A stretch of DNA of 64,000 nt, from positions 31,830 through 95,829 of the forward strand of contig NZVD01000090.1 in the NCBI GenBank assembly GCA_002701385.1, given 5' to 3'. The stretch is from Rhodopirellula sp. (lineage in GTDB: Bacteria; Planctomycetota; Planctomycetia; Pirellulales; Pirellulaceae). Below the pieces are notes generated by a model that was given only the letters and a program-made list of their open reading frames with translations, did not search any database and was not told the origin of the DNA. This document shows positions 8,591-17,247 of this stretch, piece after piece. Position 1 is the stretch's first letter. Each line of letters opens with the position of its first letter. Made by a program: the position numbers and the translations under genes.

Positions 8591-10012
8591 TTAAGCGTCA
8601 ATCATGTCGTGAAGAATTTCCCCACCAATGTCTGTAAGGCGACGATAACGACCAGCATGCAAATAGCGTAAAAGCTCATCATCAAGCCCCATCAAATCGA
8701 GTAGTGTGGCGTGTACATTACGAATGTGAATCGGTTCTTCTGCAGCGCGCAAACTGAAGTCATCCGTACCACCGATGGTAGTACCTGCTTTCACATTTCC
8801 ACCTGCCATCCACATAACCAATCCATACTTATTATGATCTCTGCCAGGTGTACCACCAATATTCCCTGGGGCAAACGGAGTTCGTCCCATTTCGGAAGCC
8901 CAGACGACCAACGTGTCCTTCAACATATCGCGTTGTTGCAAGTCCGTGAGTAAAGCGGCAACAGGCGTATCCACCTCTGCTGACTGACGCACCATGCGAC
9001 CTTTGACGTCACCATGGTGATCCCAGCTATTCCCTCCAATCTGGACTCCATGGATAAGCATCGTATAACGCACACCGCTTTCCGCCAGTCGGCGGGCCAT
9101 GAGACACTGCTTTCCAAATCCGGCAGTCTTTGGGTTATCAAGTCCGTATAGTTTGTGAATATGCTCGGGCTCAAATGACAGATCGACTAACTCAGGTGCG
9201 GTGGATTGCATACGATAAGCGAGTTCATAGGATTCGATCCGAGCCTCTAAATCCGTAGCATGAGGGAATCGATCACTATAACGTTGATTCAATTTCTTAA
9301 GTTGATCTAGCTCCCCTCGCTGGCGTTTTGAGCCGACACCACGTGGTGAATCCAAATTGAGAATCGGCGTTCCTTCGTTTCTCAGTAACGTGCCCTGATA
9401 CGCTGCTGGCAGGAAACCATTTCCCCATGTATGGGCGCCATTCACTGGTGCTCCACGTGGATCCTGAATCACCATATAGGCCGGCATATTGTCATTCTCA
9501 GTGCCTAGGCCATAGGTCACCCAACTTCCAACAGACGCATGCCCAGGAAACTGGCTTCCAGTGGTCACATGTAATGTGGAAGGACCATGATTTGGATTGT
9601 CGGTTTCAATCCCGTGTATGAACGCAAGCTTATCCACGTGCCCCGCAATTTTCGGAAACAACTCGGAGACATACCGTTTCGATTCACCGTATTGTTTGAA
9701 TTGAAAGGGGCTTCCAATAAGTGAGTGGGGATGCGAAATACGGCCCTGGATTTCCCCTCGCACATCATGCGACCCTGGAATTCTCTGGCCATGCAACCTG
9801 TTTAACTCTGGCTTATACTCGAAAGAGTCCATTTGGCTAACACCTCCCTGCATGAACAGAAAGATGCAACGCTTTGCTTTACGGGGAAGATGTTGAGGGC
9901 GTGGCGCGAATGGTTTCGAACTTGAATCCTCATTGGCCTGCAGCAGATCCGTCAGCGCAAGCAAACCTAATCCATTCAGAGTGTTTGCTAAGAGACTGCG
10001 TCTTGAATACAT
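8591..10012 (-). CDS. DUF1501 family protein, Tat-exported
   Basis: A 473-residue DUF1501 protein with a twin-arginine start (MYSRRSLLANTLNGLGLLAL). Core blocks in order are FLFMQGGVSQMDSFEYKPEL near residue 50, HVTTGSQFPGHASVGSWVTYGLG near 150, SWDHHGDVKGRM near 330, WASEMGRTPFAPGN near 370 and GRDHNKYGLVMWMAGG near 390. Compared with its paralogs, the usual GGPSH is GGVSQ. It follows the PSD1 gene at 10080 by 67 bases on the same strand and is its probable partner. Function is unknown beyond the family's alkaline-phosphatase-like fold. Confidence 0.93.
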   Translation of the reverse strand: MYSRRSLLANTLNGLGLLALTDLLQANEDSSSKPFAPRPQHLPRKAKRCIFLFMQGGVSQMDSFEYKPELNRLHGQRIPGSHDVRGEIQGRISHPHSLIGSPFQFKQYGESKRYVSELFPKIAGHVDKLAFIHGIETDNPNHGPSTLHVTTGSQFPGHASVGSWVTYGLGTENDNMPAYMVIQDPRGAPVNGAHTWGNGFLPAAYQGTLLRNEGTPILNLDSPRGVGSKRQRGELDQLKKLNQRYSDRFPHATDLEARIESYELAYRMQSTAPELVDLSFEPEHIHKLYGLDNPKTAGFGKQCLMARRLAESGVRYTMLIHGVQIGGNSWDHHGDVKGRMVRQSAEVDTPVAALLTDLQQRDMLKDTLVVWASEMGRTPFAPGNIGGTPGRDHNKYGLVMWMAGGNVKAGTTIGGTDDFSLRAAEEPIHIRNVHATLLDLMGLDDELLRYLHAGRYRRLTDIGGEILHDMIDA

Positions 10013-10079
10013 GTGGTACTTTCAGTTTTCGATTTTCGCGTCTTTGACGATGCTCGCGAATCTACAATCAGATTACGCC

Positions 10080-12941
10080 TTAGTCCAAATATAGAAACTC
10101 ACTGGTATTAAACAAAATCCGACCGATGCTTAACATGGCCTGAAATTCGTCATCCATTGTCTGGTAATAGTCACCTAATTCCTGCACTTCCTGCGCCGTC
10201 GGTTCACGGCATAATGCCAATCTAACGGCATTGGCAACTCGTGATTCTGAACTGTCATCTGACATTTGAATCACTCGTTTGGCAAAGGGTTCCACTTCCA
10301 TCGAAACCAACGGCCCGTTATACATAGCCAACGCCTGCAATGCCGTTGTACTGGCTCGGCGACGCGGCCGGGACTCATCACAGACGGGGGCATCAAACGT
10401 TTGTAATAACGGCATATTGAGTGTGCGTTGTTGATAAATATAGATGCTGCGTCGACGACCTTCTGGTCCAAACTGTGTCGCCCACTTGCTGTTGTCGTAT
10501 TTCACTCGGTCTTCAATCCCATCGGGAAGTGGAGGGAAAATCGGCAATCCAAAGGACTTTGGATTTAGCCTGCCCGAGGCGGATAAAATACGATCCCGTA
10601 CAACCTCAGCACCGAGTCGGCGAATTGGAAATTTCCACAGCAGAACATTCTCCGGATCCACTTTTTCAGCAACAGCATTTTCAAGATCACTTTGTTGCCG
10701 GTAAGTACTACTATTACAAATCAATCGATGGATATGTTTCAAACTCCAACCATGCTCCATCAACTCGTCGGCGAGATAATCCAATAGTTTTGGATGAGAC
10801 GGTCCGCCACTTAGATTTCCAAAATCACTTGTCGTCTCCACGATTCCGCGACCAAAGTGCCGGTACCAAAGGCGGTTAACCAGCACCCGTGCGGTCAAAG
10901 GATTATCCTTACTCGCGATCCAGTCAGCCAAAGCCTTACGGCGACTCCGCGTAGGCCATCGTTTGAACGTATCAAGACGAATATCGGCTGCGTCCTGATC
11001 TCCCGTGATGGCACTCAGAAAGCCTGGTTCAACGACCTCACCGGGGTTATCCCATTCACCACGAATCATGACTCGTGATGTGGGAACACCAGGTTCATAG
11101 GGAGGGCCAAAGGAATGTCGCAGGGTCATGGCCCGTGGTTGAAGGCGACGTAGATGTTGGTCCAGGTACTTAGCCTTATTGGCTAAATCCAAATACAACT
11201 CACGCTCCTGCGACGAAATTTCATCACTACTTCCATTCGCAATAAGCGATTCAATTCGGCCAGCACCACCTGCCTCCGGATTGACAAATGTCGTGATGAA
11301 TTGACCTTGCCCTCCCACTTCGAAGATGTAGGATTCGTCGCTATCCCGACTACTGAAAACAGTCACAATGGTTCCCAATTCATCCGTAAGGAACGAAAGC
11401 TGTTTAGCTGAGCCCTTAAGGAAGTCATCATCAAATTCTACTGCCGGCGTCGAAAGTCCGGGCAACGTACTCATGATGGGGAGACGTTGCTCGTCGACAC
11501 TTTTCAATTCCACACCGGTCACCTTATCTCGCCAGGATGTAATTGGGGCACCCACGGCTGGATTATCCGATGCTGGATTGGCATCAAGATCGGAAGCATC
11601 AAGCCAAAACTTTAACCCTTCCAATTTTGATATCTCATTCCATGGCTGATTCAACTGCTCAGCAGTAAGGGCACGATCAAACACCATCACATGAGCTAGT
11701 TTGCCATTGAATGCAGCGGTTTGAAAATCTCCAGATCCATTTGTAGCTGCGCCCACGGCAACATACTCGGGCTGTTCCAGCCCATCGTACCAATGGCCTT
11801 CGTTTGCTCCTGCTAAACTCCCCTGCTCTGCAGACAACTGACCATCCGTATAAAACGTCCAGGTCCCGTTGTCGGCAGTAATCGCTGTGGTGTGTGGTAA
11901 CCGGTCGGTGACAGTAAATTGATCGAAGAAGTAGTCGTTTCCAAATCCTCTACCAAACGCCTGAATTCCAAATCCTGGATTTAATTGCAACCGAGTGCGG
12001 AAATCAGCCAAGAGCTCAGCCTGCTTCTGTTGGGCTTCCGATGCCTCTTCATTTAACCGATCTCGTTCCCTTTCGATTGCTTCCTCTTCACCTTCGCGAT
12101 AAAACTCTGCAGTCGTTGGCCCGCCAATCTGAAATCCATCACCCCGTAATGGAGGAGGTATCGCTACCGTCGCAAAGAATGCCTTCATTCGATAAAAGTC
12201 TTTGGTGGGGATTGGATCATATTTATGGTCGTGGCATTTGGCACATCCCACCGTCAGACCCAGGAATACACTACTGACCGTCGTCGTCATCTCGCTGAGC
12301 ATCTCATGCCTTGATTCATCCCCGCGAGGCTCGGTGAATGGCGCCAGTCGTAAAAAAGTCAACGCCACCAGATTTTCAGCTGGCGGGTTGGGCAATTCAC
12401 CAGCACCGGTAATATCAACCAATTCGTCTCCGGCCAATTGTTCACGAATGAATTGGTCGTAAGGTTTATCTCGGTTCAACGAATCGATAACATAATCCCG
12501 ATACCGCCAGGCATAGGGCAAATCCGGATCACCTTCGTAACCAGCAGTGTCAGCATAGCGTGCCAAGTCTAACCAGTAGCGTGCCCAGTGTTCACCGTAA
12601 CGAGGATCGTCTAATAGCCGGTTTACGAGGTTGTCATAAGCGTCCTCGCTCGTGTCATCCAGAAAACTCTGCTGTTCTTCAGGTGATGGTGGAAGTCCGA
12701 GCAAGTCGAGATAAAGTCGGCGGACGAGAGTGGGTTTATCAGCGGTTTGCGTCGGTATCAACTGCTTACTGTCCAGTCTTGCCTGGATAAAACGATCTAC
12801 GTCATTGATAGCCCAATCCTCAACAGCAACGGCTGGAATCTCAGGTCGTTGAACCGGTGAGTAAGGCCACTCCTGCTGCGCACCGAGCTCAATCGTCAAA
12901 AGACTCAAAGTAATGCACAGACCTAAGCGACTAAACAGCAT
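10080..12941 (-). CDS. DUF1549-LamG-DUF1553 protein lacking the PSCyt1 heme domain
   Basis: A 953-residue member of the planctomycete PSD1 family. A short signal peptide is followed almost directly by DUF1549 (LVRRLYLDLLGLPPSPEEQ, RYGEHWARYWLDLARYADTAG) with one CxxCH site, CAKCHDHKYDP, near residue 235. The N-terminal PSCyt1 heme domain found in the copies at 1625, 42380 and 57053 is absent. Between DUF1549 and DUF1553 lies an insert with concanavalin/LamG character (about residues 345-550: WTFYTDGQLSAEQGSLAG, AAFNGKLAHVMVFDRALTAEQ, LKFWLDASDLDA). LamG folds often bind carbohydrate. DUF1553 begins near 690 (ARVLVNRLWYRHFGRG). It is upstream of its DUF1501 partner and probably in one transcript with it. 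Confidence 0.92.
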   Translation of the reverse strand: MLFSRLGLCITLSLLTIELGAQQEWPYSPVQRPEIPAVAVEDWAINDVDRFIQARLDSKQLIPTQTADKPTLVRRLYLDLLGLPPSPEEQQSFLDDTSEDAYDNLVNRLLDDPRYGEHWARYWLDLARYADTAGYEGDPDLPYAWRYRDYVIDSLNRDKPYDQFIREQLAGDELVDITGAGELPNPPAENLVALTFLRLAPFTEPRGDESRHEMLSEMTTTVSSVFLGLTVGCAKCHDHKYDPIPTKDFYRMKAFFATVAIPPPLRGDGFQIGGPTTAEFYREGEEEAIERERDRLNEEASEAQQKQAELLADFRTRLQLNPGFGIQAFGRGFGNDYFFDQFTVTDRLPHTTAITADNGTWTFYTDGQLSAEQGSLAGANEGHWYDGLEQPEYVAVGAATNGSGDFQTAAFNGKLAHVMVFDRALTAEQLNQPWNEISKLEGLKFWLDASDLDANPASDNPAVGAPITSWRDKVTGVELKSVDEQRLPIMSTLPGLSTPAVEFDDDFLKGSAKQLSFLTDELGTIVTVFSSRDSDESYIFEVGGQGQFITTFVNPEAGGAGRIESLIANGSSDEISSQERELYLDLANKAKYLDQHLRRLQPRAMTLRHSFGPPYEPGVPTSRVMIRGEWDNPGEVVEPGFLSAITGDQDAADIRLDTFKRWPTRSRRKALADWIASKDNPLTARVLVNRLWYRHFGRGIVETTSDFGNLSGGPSHPKLLDYLADELMEHGWSLKHIHRLICNSSTYRQQSDLENAVAEKVDPENVLLWKFPIRRLGAEVVRDRILSASGRLNPKSFGLPIFPPLPDGIEDRVKYDNSKWATQFGPEGRRRSIYIYQQRTLNMPLLQTFDAPVCDESRPRRRASTTALQALAMYNGPLVSMEVEPFAKRVIQMSDDSSESRVANAVRLALCREPTAQEVQELGDYYQTMDDEFQAMLSIGRILFNTSEFLYLD

Positions 12942-13152
12942 GAGAATTCTACGTTGCAGGAGTTAATAGAGACATCAATTATTATAGCTACCGTTAACAT
13001 GCAATTCACGAATCCAGGGCATGCGGAAACCACAGCACATTGATTCACGGTGCGTTATAATTTCAACAATCAATCGCTTTTCCAATCACCGCCGCCTGAA
13101 GTAGCCCGATTTTTTTCAGGCAGGCTATGAATGCTTCGTAACGAGGACTCTA

Positions 13153-14055
13153 ATGACAATGACTCAATCTCGCAGACAATTCATTTCTCAAACTAGTCAG
13201 CTCGCCATCGCCTCTGCGGCACTCCCTGGATTCCTGAATGCGAATAACGTCGTCGACACACCTAAATATGAAATTGGATTGAGCCAATACTCCTTGCGTG
13301 CCATGTTCAAAGATCGATCTTTAGACCCGCTGGACTACGCTAAATTCACCGTGGATACCTTTGGGATTAAGGCTGTCGATCTTTGGGAAGGCGGACTTGC
13401 TGGTGATAAGCTGGATAACAAAAACTATCTGGAAAAGCTGCGTACAAGCTGTGACGATGCCGGCACTCGCCTATTCCTGTTAATGACTGGCGCACTCGAC
13501 GCCAATCCCGATAAAGCAGCAGCAAGTCGTAACAGGCTGCTACCTTCAATCGATCGGGCTGCGGCATTAGGCACGGAATATTTACGGGTCTTTCTAAAAG
13601 CGCCGGGCGAAGATGAAGCTGCGGGCGTGCAAGCTAGTGTGGATGCATTGAAACCACTCGCTGATGCGGCCGCTAAAAAAGACGTCATGATCGTGATCGA
13701 GCCAGGTGCCTCTAAGTTAAGTCAACGTGGAGCGTTTCTCGCCAAAGTTTGCAAACAACTAAATCATCCTGCACTCAGACTGATGCCCGACTTTGGTAAA
13801 CAAGTCAACAATGTGTACGACGGAACCGAAGCAATGATGCCCTATACGGTAACGATCAGTTGCAAGATGCACAGCTTTGACGACAACGGGAAGCAACCTC
13901 ACTTTGATTACAACCGACTCCTAAAAATCATCGATCAAGCAGACTACCGAGGCTTTCTCACCATTGAATGGGAAGGAAGTAAACTGCAACCTGTCCCCGG
14001 AGTGCTAGCTTCCAAGAAACTGATCGAACAGGCCATTGCCAATCTAGCAAAATAG
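13153..14055 (+). CDS. Sugar phosphate isomerase/epimerase-like TIM barrel, exported
   Basis: A 300-residue xylose-isomerase-like (AP endonuclease 2 family) TIM barrel. It starts with a Tat-type signal, SRRQFISQTSQLAIASAALPG, which is common for planctomycete members of this family. Probable metal ligands lie at the expected strand ends: Glu in MIVIEPGASKL (about residue 180), Asp in LRLMPDFGKQ (about 217), His in ISCKMHSFDDNG and Glu in LTIEWEGSK near 280. The family acts on sugars or cyclitols such as inosose, so a link to inositol/uronate metabolism with the MIOX 8 kb away is possible but unproven. The stop is 6 bases from the convergent PhyH gene. Confidence 0.88.
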   Translation: MTMTQSRRQFISQTSQLAIASAALPGFLNANNVVDTPKYEIGLSQYSLRAMFKDRSLDPLDYAKFTVDTFGIKAVDLWEGGLAGDKLDNKNYLEKLRTSCDDAGTRLFLLMTGALDANPDKAAASRNRLLPSIDRAAALGTEYLRVFLKAPGEDEAAGVQASVDALKPLADAAAKKDVMIVIEPGASKLSQRGAFLAKVCKQLNHPALRLMPDFGKQVNNVYDGTEAMMPYTVTISCKMHSFDDNGKQPHFDYNRLLKIIDQADYRGFLTIEWEGSKLQPVPGVLASKKLIEQAIANLAK

Positions 14056-14061
14056 TACGGA

Positions 14062-14817
14062 TCAGATTTTGTTGTCTGCCGTAAGTTCTTCTACCAGACT
14101 TTGTTGGTATCGCTCGACCTGAGCGGAATCGACTTTGGCTTGAGCTGAATAGTACACCATCCCCATCGCTCTGCGGTGGCGGGAGTTCGATTGATTACCG
14201 TTGGCACGGTGAATGGTCATGGAATGATGGACGAGCAAGTCTCCCGGTTCGGCATGAATCGCTGCTTCCTGTTGAGTATCCTCTGACGAATAATCCTGAA
14301 TCCCCTGTGAGAACCCGAGCGTGCCGGACTTTCCGTGCGAACGCATTCCTCGCAAATGAGAACCTGGGATGTATCGAACGCAACCATTTTCTTCGTCGAC
14401 ATGGTCGAGCGCCAACCACATGGTCAACGCTTCATTGGGGTCCAGCATGAAGTAGTATCCATCCTGATGCGGAGGTGTTGATTTACCAATCGAAGGAGGC
14501 TTATTGAAATACTGCATATTCTTGGCAACCACATCTGATTGCAGCAGCGACTCGGCTAAGGGACGAAACCGTTCTCCACTCATCTGTTTAGCAAAGAAGG
14601 AATCATGCTCACACATACGGTGAATTTGTTTGAGCGTCGCCAGATCTGATTTGTCCTCATAAAATGCTTCCTCCGGAGCTAACGTCGGAATTACATCCGT
14701 CACAAACCTCTGTACCTGTTCGAGCATTTCAGCAACTTGCGTGGCACACAGGAACCCAGGCAGGACAATGAAACCTGTTTGTTGAAATTCCTGAACTTGC
14801 TCTGCTGTCGCAGTCAT
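14062..14817 (-). CDS. Phytanoyl-CoA dioxygenase (PhyH) family protein
   Basis: A 251-residue Fe(II)/2-oxoglutarate-dependent dioxygenase of the PhyH family with no signal peptide, so cytoplasmic. The 2-His-1-Asp triad is visible: HQD in STPPHQDGYYFML near residue 119 and the distal His in LLVHHSMTIHRANGN near 203. Arg residues that could bind 2-oxoglutarate follow (SRHRRAMG). The central block NGCVRYIPGSHLRGMRSHG is typical of the family. The substrate cannot be predicted. Its stop is convergent with the sugar isomerase gene. The sulfatase at 14823 ends 5 bases before its start codon on the same strand, so the two are probably co-transcribed. Confidence 0.9.
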   Translation of the reverse strand: MTATAEQVQEFQQTGFIVLPGFLCATQVAEMLEQVQRFVTDVIPTLAPEEAFYEDKSDLATLKQIHRMCEHDSFFAKQMSGERFRPLAESLLQSDVVAKNMQYFNKPPSIGKSTPPHQDGYYFMLDPNEALTMWLALDHVDEENGCVRYIPGSHLRGMRSHGKSGTLGFSQGIQDYSSEDTQQEAAIHAEPGDLLVHHSMTIHRANGNQSNSRHRRAMGMVYYSAQAKVDSAQVERYQQSLVEELTADNKI

Positions 14818-14822
14818 GAATT

Positions 14823-16241
14823 TTATTCCTGAGCCAGTCGCTGCTTTAATTGCCGAGATAATTCAGAAACTAATTTCTGATTGGCTTGAGCGATGTTTTT
14901 TGTTTCCGCTGCCGGCTTTGAATGATCATATAGTTCGGCAAATCCATCGCGATGGAGAATCAACCGATGAGTTTCTGTGCGAATGGTTTGGGCACGACTG
15001 GAATAGGCAATCGCAGAATGTCCTCCGACAGATGGATCATTGAGGATCGGCACCAGCGATTCACCATCAAGCTGCTTGGGGGCTGTCAGTCCTGCCAAAT
15101 CGCAAAGAGTTGGGTAAATGTCCAAAGTCTCTACCATGGCGTTCGCCGGCTTTCCGGGTTTCTTCATCGTCGGAGCACTGATGATCATTGGCGAATGAAG
15201 TGATTCTTCGAACAATGAGTGTTTCCCCCAAATGGCATGCTCACCTAGATGCCACCCATGATCTCCCCACAGCACGACAATCGTATTCTCACGTTGCCCC
15301 AATTCCTCCAGACGACTAAGAAGTTTACCCACCTGTGCATCTGCATAGCTAACACAAGCGGCATATGCTTTCCGAACATCCAATGCGAATGCAGCATCCG
15401 AATTTGGATTTCTGCCCCAACGATTGTATTTCATAAACTCACCGGAACCATGCCACGTCGTTTTCCCTGCCGGCTTAGAAGGATGAGCGGTCGCCGGCAA
15501 GGTCACATCTTCATAGAGAACGTGATACTTTTGGGGTGCTCCAAATGGGAGGTGCGGTCGCAGAATACCAACGGCTAAGAAGAACGGTTTTTCACTGTCT
15601 GCCAGAGTCGTCATCTGGTTCAGCGCTTCGTTAATCGAAATTCCGTCAGGATAGATTTCATCCGGTCCGGCTGCCGCTTGGAATAAATCCATGTCTTTGG
15701 GATTTTTACGAATTTCGCCATGAGCTAAACCATGCATCCATCCCCGCGGGTGCTGCCAGTCTCCTGCCGGTAAGAGATGGCGATCCCAACTGTTGGGCAT
15801 TTCGAGTTGGTTTTTATCATCCCAGTTCGGCCCTCCTCGTCCTCCCGGATGATGAGAGACTTTACCGACCGATACCGTGGTATATCCGTGTTTTCTAAAC
15901 CAGGCTGGCATGCTGGGAGTCACATTGTCGGGATCCGATTTAACACGACCTGCCCGACTGAACAGAGCTCCATTTCCGGCCGATCCGTACTGTCCGGTAA
16001 GCAATGTATAGCGGGAAGCTCCGCAAGTGGGAGCTTGCACAAAATGGTGATGAAAGGCTCGGCCTTCTGCGGCTAACTGGTCAATGTGAGGTGATTGAAT
16101 GTAATCGGCACCAAAACTCTTTAGTTCCGGCCGTAAGTCGTCCACACAAATTAGTAAAACATTGGGCCGCTCGGCAGCTACCCCAAGCGTGGAAATGAAA
16201 AAAATGACGGTAAGGAATACTAATCGTGACAGGTGTTTCAT
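14823..16241 (-). CDS. Sulfatase, iduronate-2-sulfatase-like
   Basis: A 472-residue type I sulfatase when started at the ATG at 16241, which gives a signal peptide ([19 protein letters not shown]); the track start at 16310 adds 23 unlikely residues. The metal-site block [18 protein letters not shown] comes first. The formylglycine motif is [11 protein letters not shown], with Ala rather than Pro two positions after the Cys. [26 protein letters not shown] near residue 330 is characteristic of iduronate-2-sulfatase/choline-sulfatase relatives. It is likely exported and would hydrolyse a sulfate ester on a glycan. A maturation enzyme is needed and none lies in the window. Confidence 0.92.
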   Translation of the reverse strand: MKHLSRLVFLTVIFFISTLGVAAERPNVLLICVDDLRPELKSFGADYIQSPHIDQLAAEGRAFHHHFVQAPTCGASRYTLLTGQYGSAGNGALFSRAGRVKSDPDNVTPSMPAWFRKHGYTTVSVGKVSHHPGGRGGPNWDDKNQLEMPNSWDRHLLPAGDWQHPRGWMHGLAHGEIRKNPKDMDLFQAAAGPDEIYPDGISINEALNQMTTLADSEKPFFLAVGILRPHLPFGAPQKYHVLYEDVTLPATAHPSKPAGKTTWHGSGEFMKYNRWGRNPNSDAAFALDVRKAYAACVSYADAQVGKLLSRLEELGQRENTIVVLWGDHGWHLGEHAIWGKHSLFEESLHSPMIISAPTMKKPGKPANAMVETLDIYPTLCDLAGLTAPKQLDGESLVPILNDPSVGGHSAIAYSSRAQTIRTETHRLILHRDGFAELYDHSKPAAETKNIAQANQKLVSELSRQLKQRLAQE

Positions 16242-16425
16242 AGAGAGCGATCTTTCGATGAACGCGAGACGGCAGCTTAAATAATCTGTAATTGAATGTA
16301 GCAAAAACACTACAAGGCGTGGAGCATCTGTACCAAAAGTGAGGACAGACAGATGGTGATGACCTCTTTAAAATTTACCGACACTGATTGTACGGCTCCA
16401 TTCATGAATAAACAGGTAGAAGATA

Positions 16426-16800
16426 TTGAAGTTCGTAGTACCTACGCTCGTCGCTTCGATTCCGGTCACAGCGTCTCTTACCTTTTTCAAATATGAAAAC
16501 TTCGAAACCTGGTTATATAACATCCAGAGTCTGGGGCAGATTGCACTGTTATGGAGCGGCATCGCCTTAGCGATGACGGTTCTCCATTTAACTGAATTTC
16601 TGGTGCGGATTAAAATCGGAGCACGGATGTATTATCCCTGTTTTGCGACGGCTTCCATCTTAATCTTCATCGCCTTAGGGTTTACGGCACGAATCAATCA
16701 GGATCCACTTCAGGCAGCAACACTCTGGCTATATTGCACTCCCGTGATTTTTCTGGTGCTTGGAAAGTTCACTTCTCATAGCATGTTAACAGGAAGCTAA
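16426..16800 (+). CDS. Small four-helix membrane protein of unknown function
   Basis: A 124-residue protein starting at TTG with AGGTAGA eight bases upstream; the next in-frame stop upstream is at 16417, so no longer start exists. Four hydrophobic segments are visible, around residues 2-20, 33-62 (LGQIALLWSGIALAMTVLHLTEF), 70-90 (CFATASILIFIALGF) and 97-117 (LWLYCTPVIFLVLG). I do not recognise the family. The composition and the possible terminator just after the stop support a real gene. The minus-strand ORF at 16368 is a shadow of its upstream region. Confidence 0.6.
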   Translation: MKFVVPTLVASIPVTASLTFFKYENFETWLYNIQSLGQIALLWSGIALAMTVLHLTEFLVRIKIGARMYYPCFATASILIFIALGFTARINQDPLQAATLWLYCTPVIFLVLGKFTSHSMLTGS

Positions 16801-16827
16801 GCTCAGTGATATCGTGCCTTCAAGGTA

Positions 16828-16860
16828 AAGGACATGGGGATAAATGTGTCCTTGAATTTT
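16828..16860 (+). terminator. Possible intrinsic terminator after the small membrane protein
   Basis: AAGGACA and TGTCCTT can pair across a 12-base loop. Three further bases can extend the stem through a bulge (TTCA upstream, GAA downstream), and TTTT follows. It begins 28 bases after the stop of the membrane protein gene. The T run is short, so the call is tentative. Confidence 0.45.
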
Positions 16861-17180
16861 CAATGGTGTGAGGACACGGCTTCCATCAGGTTCAGCATCA
16901 GATGCACTTCTTCTAGATGAAGTGCACCGTCCGGTTTGAGTAAACTGGCACAGGTGCCAGCCCAAGCGTCTAGGTCAGTAAGCCAGCACAAAACGCCTCG
17001 TCCGGTATAGATGATGTCGTACTTTAAATCACTCAGCGTCTGACACGCATTGGCAATGGTCGAAACAACAAACGACGCATCGTGGATATTTAATTCTTTA
17101 GCGAAGAGTGTTGCTTCAGCAATAGCTGCAGAGGAAAAATCGAGTCCTGTCACAGTGGCAACACGGGGGTCCCATCTCAT
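16860..17180 (-). pseudogene. Class I SAM methyltransferase remnant
   Basis: This 106-codon frame encodes only the middle of a Rossmann methyltransferase. VATVTGLDFSSAAIAEA is the strand-2 acidic-loop region, then comes SFVVSTIANACQTL, DIIYTGRGVLCWLTDLDAWAG and LLKPDGALHLEEVH. The N-terminal half with the glycine-rich SAM-binding motif I is missing, and an in-frame TAA lies 12 codons above the ATG. After LEEVH the frame runs into unrelated residues and stops, without the usual C-terminal 80 or so residues. I therefore call it a decayed fragment cut at both ends. It sits between the membrane protein's terminator and the sulfatase at 17248. Confidence 0.75.
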
Positions 17181-17247
17181 GCTCCGAGGTTTTGACCAAT
17201 CTGTTGTTGTCCCTTACACCAATGATTCAAGTGTTTGCGTTGCAACT

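Noticed and set aside
13094-13121. Inverted repeat GCCTGAA/TTCAGGC before the TIM-barrel gene
   Set aside because: A 7-bp stem with a 14-base loop and no conserved second copy; too weak to call an operator or terminator.
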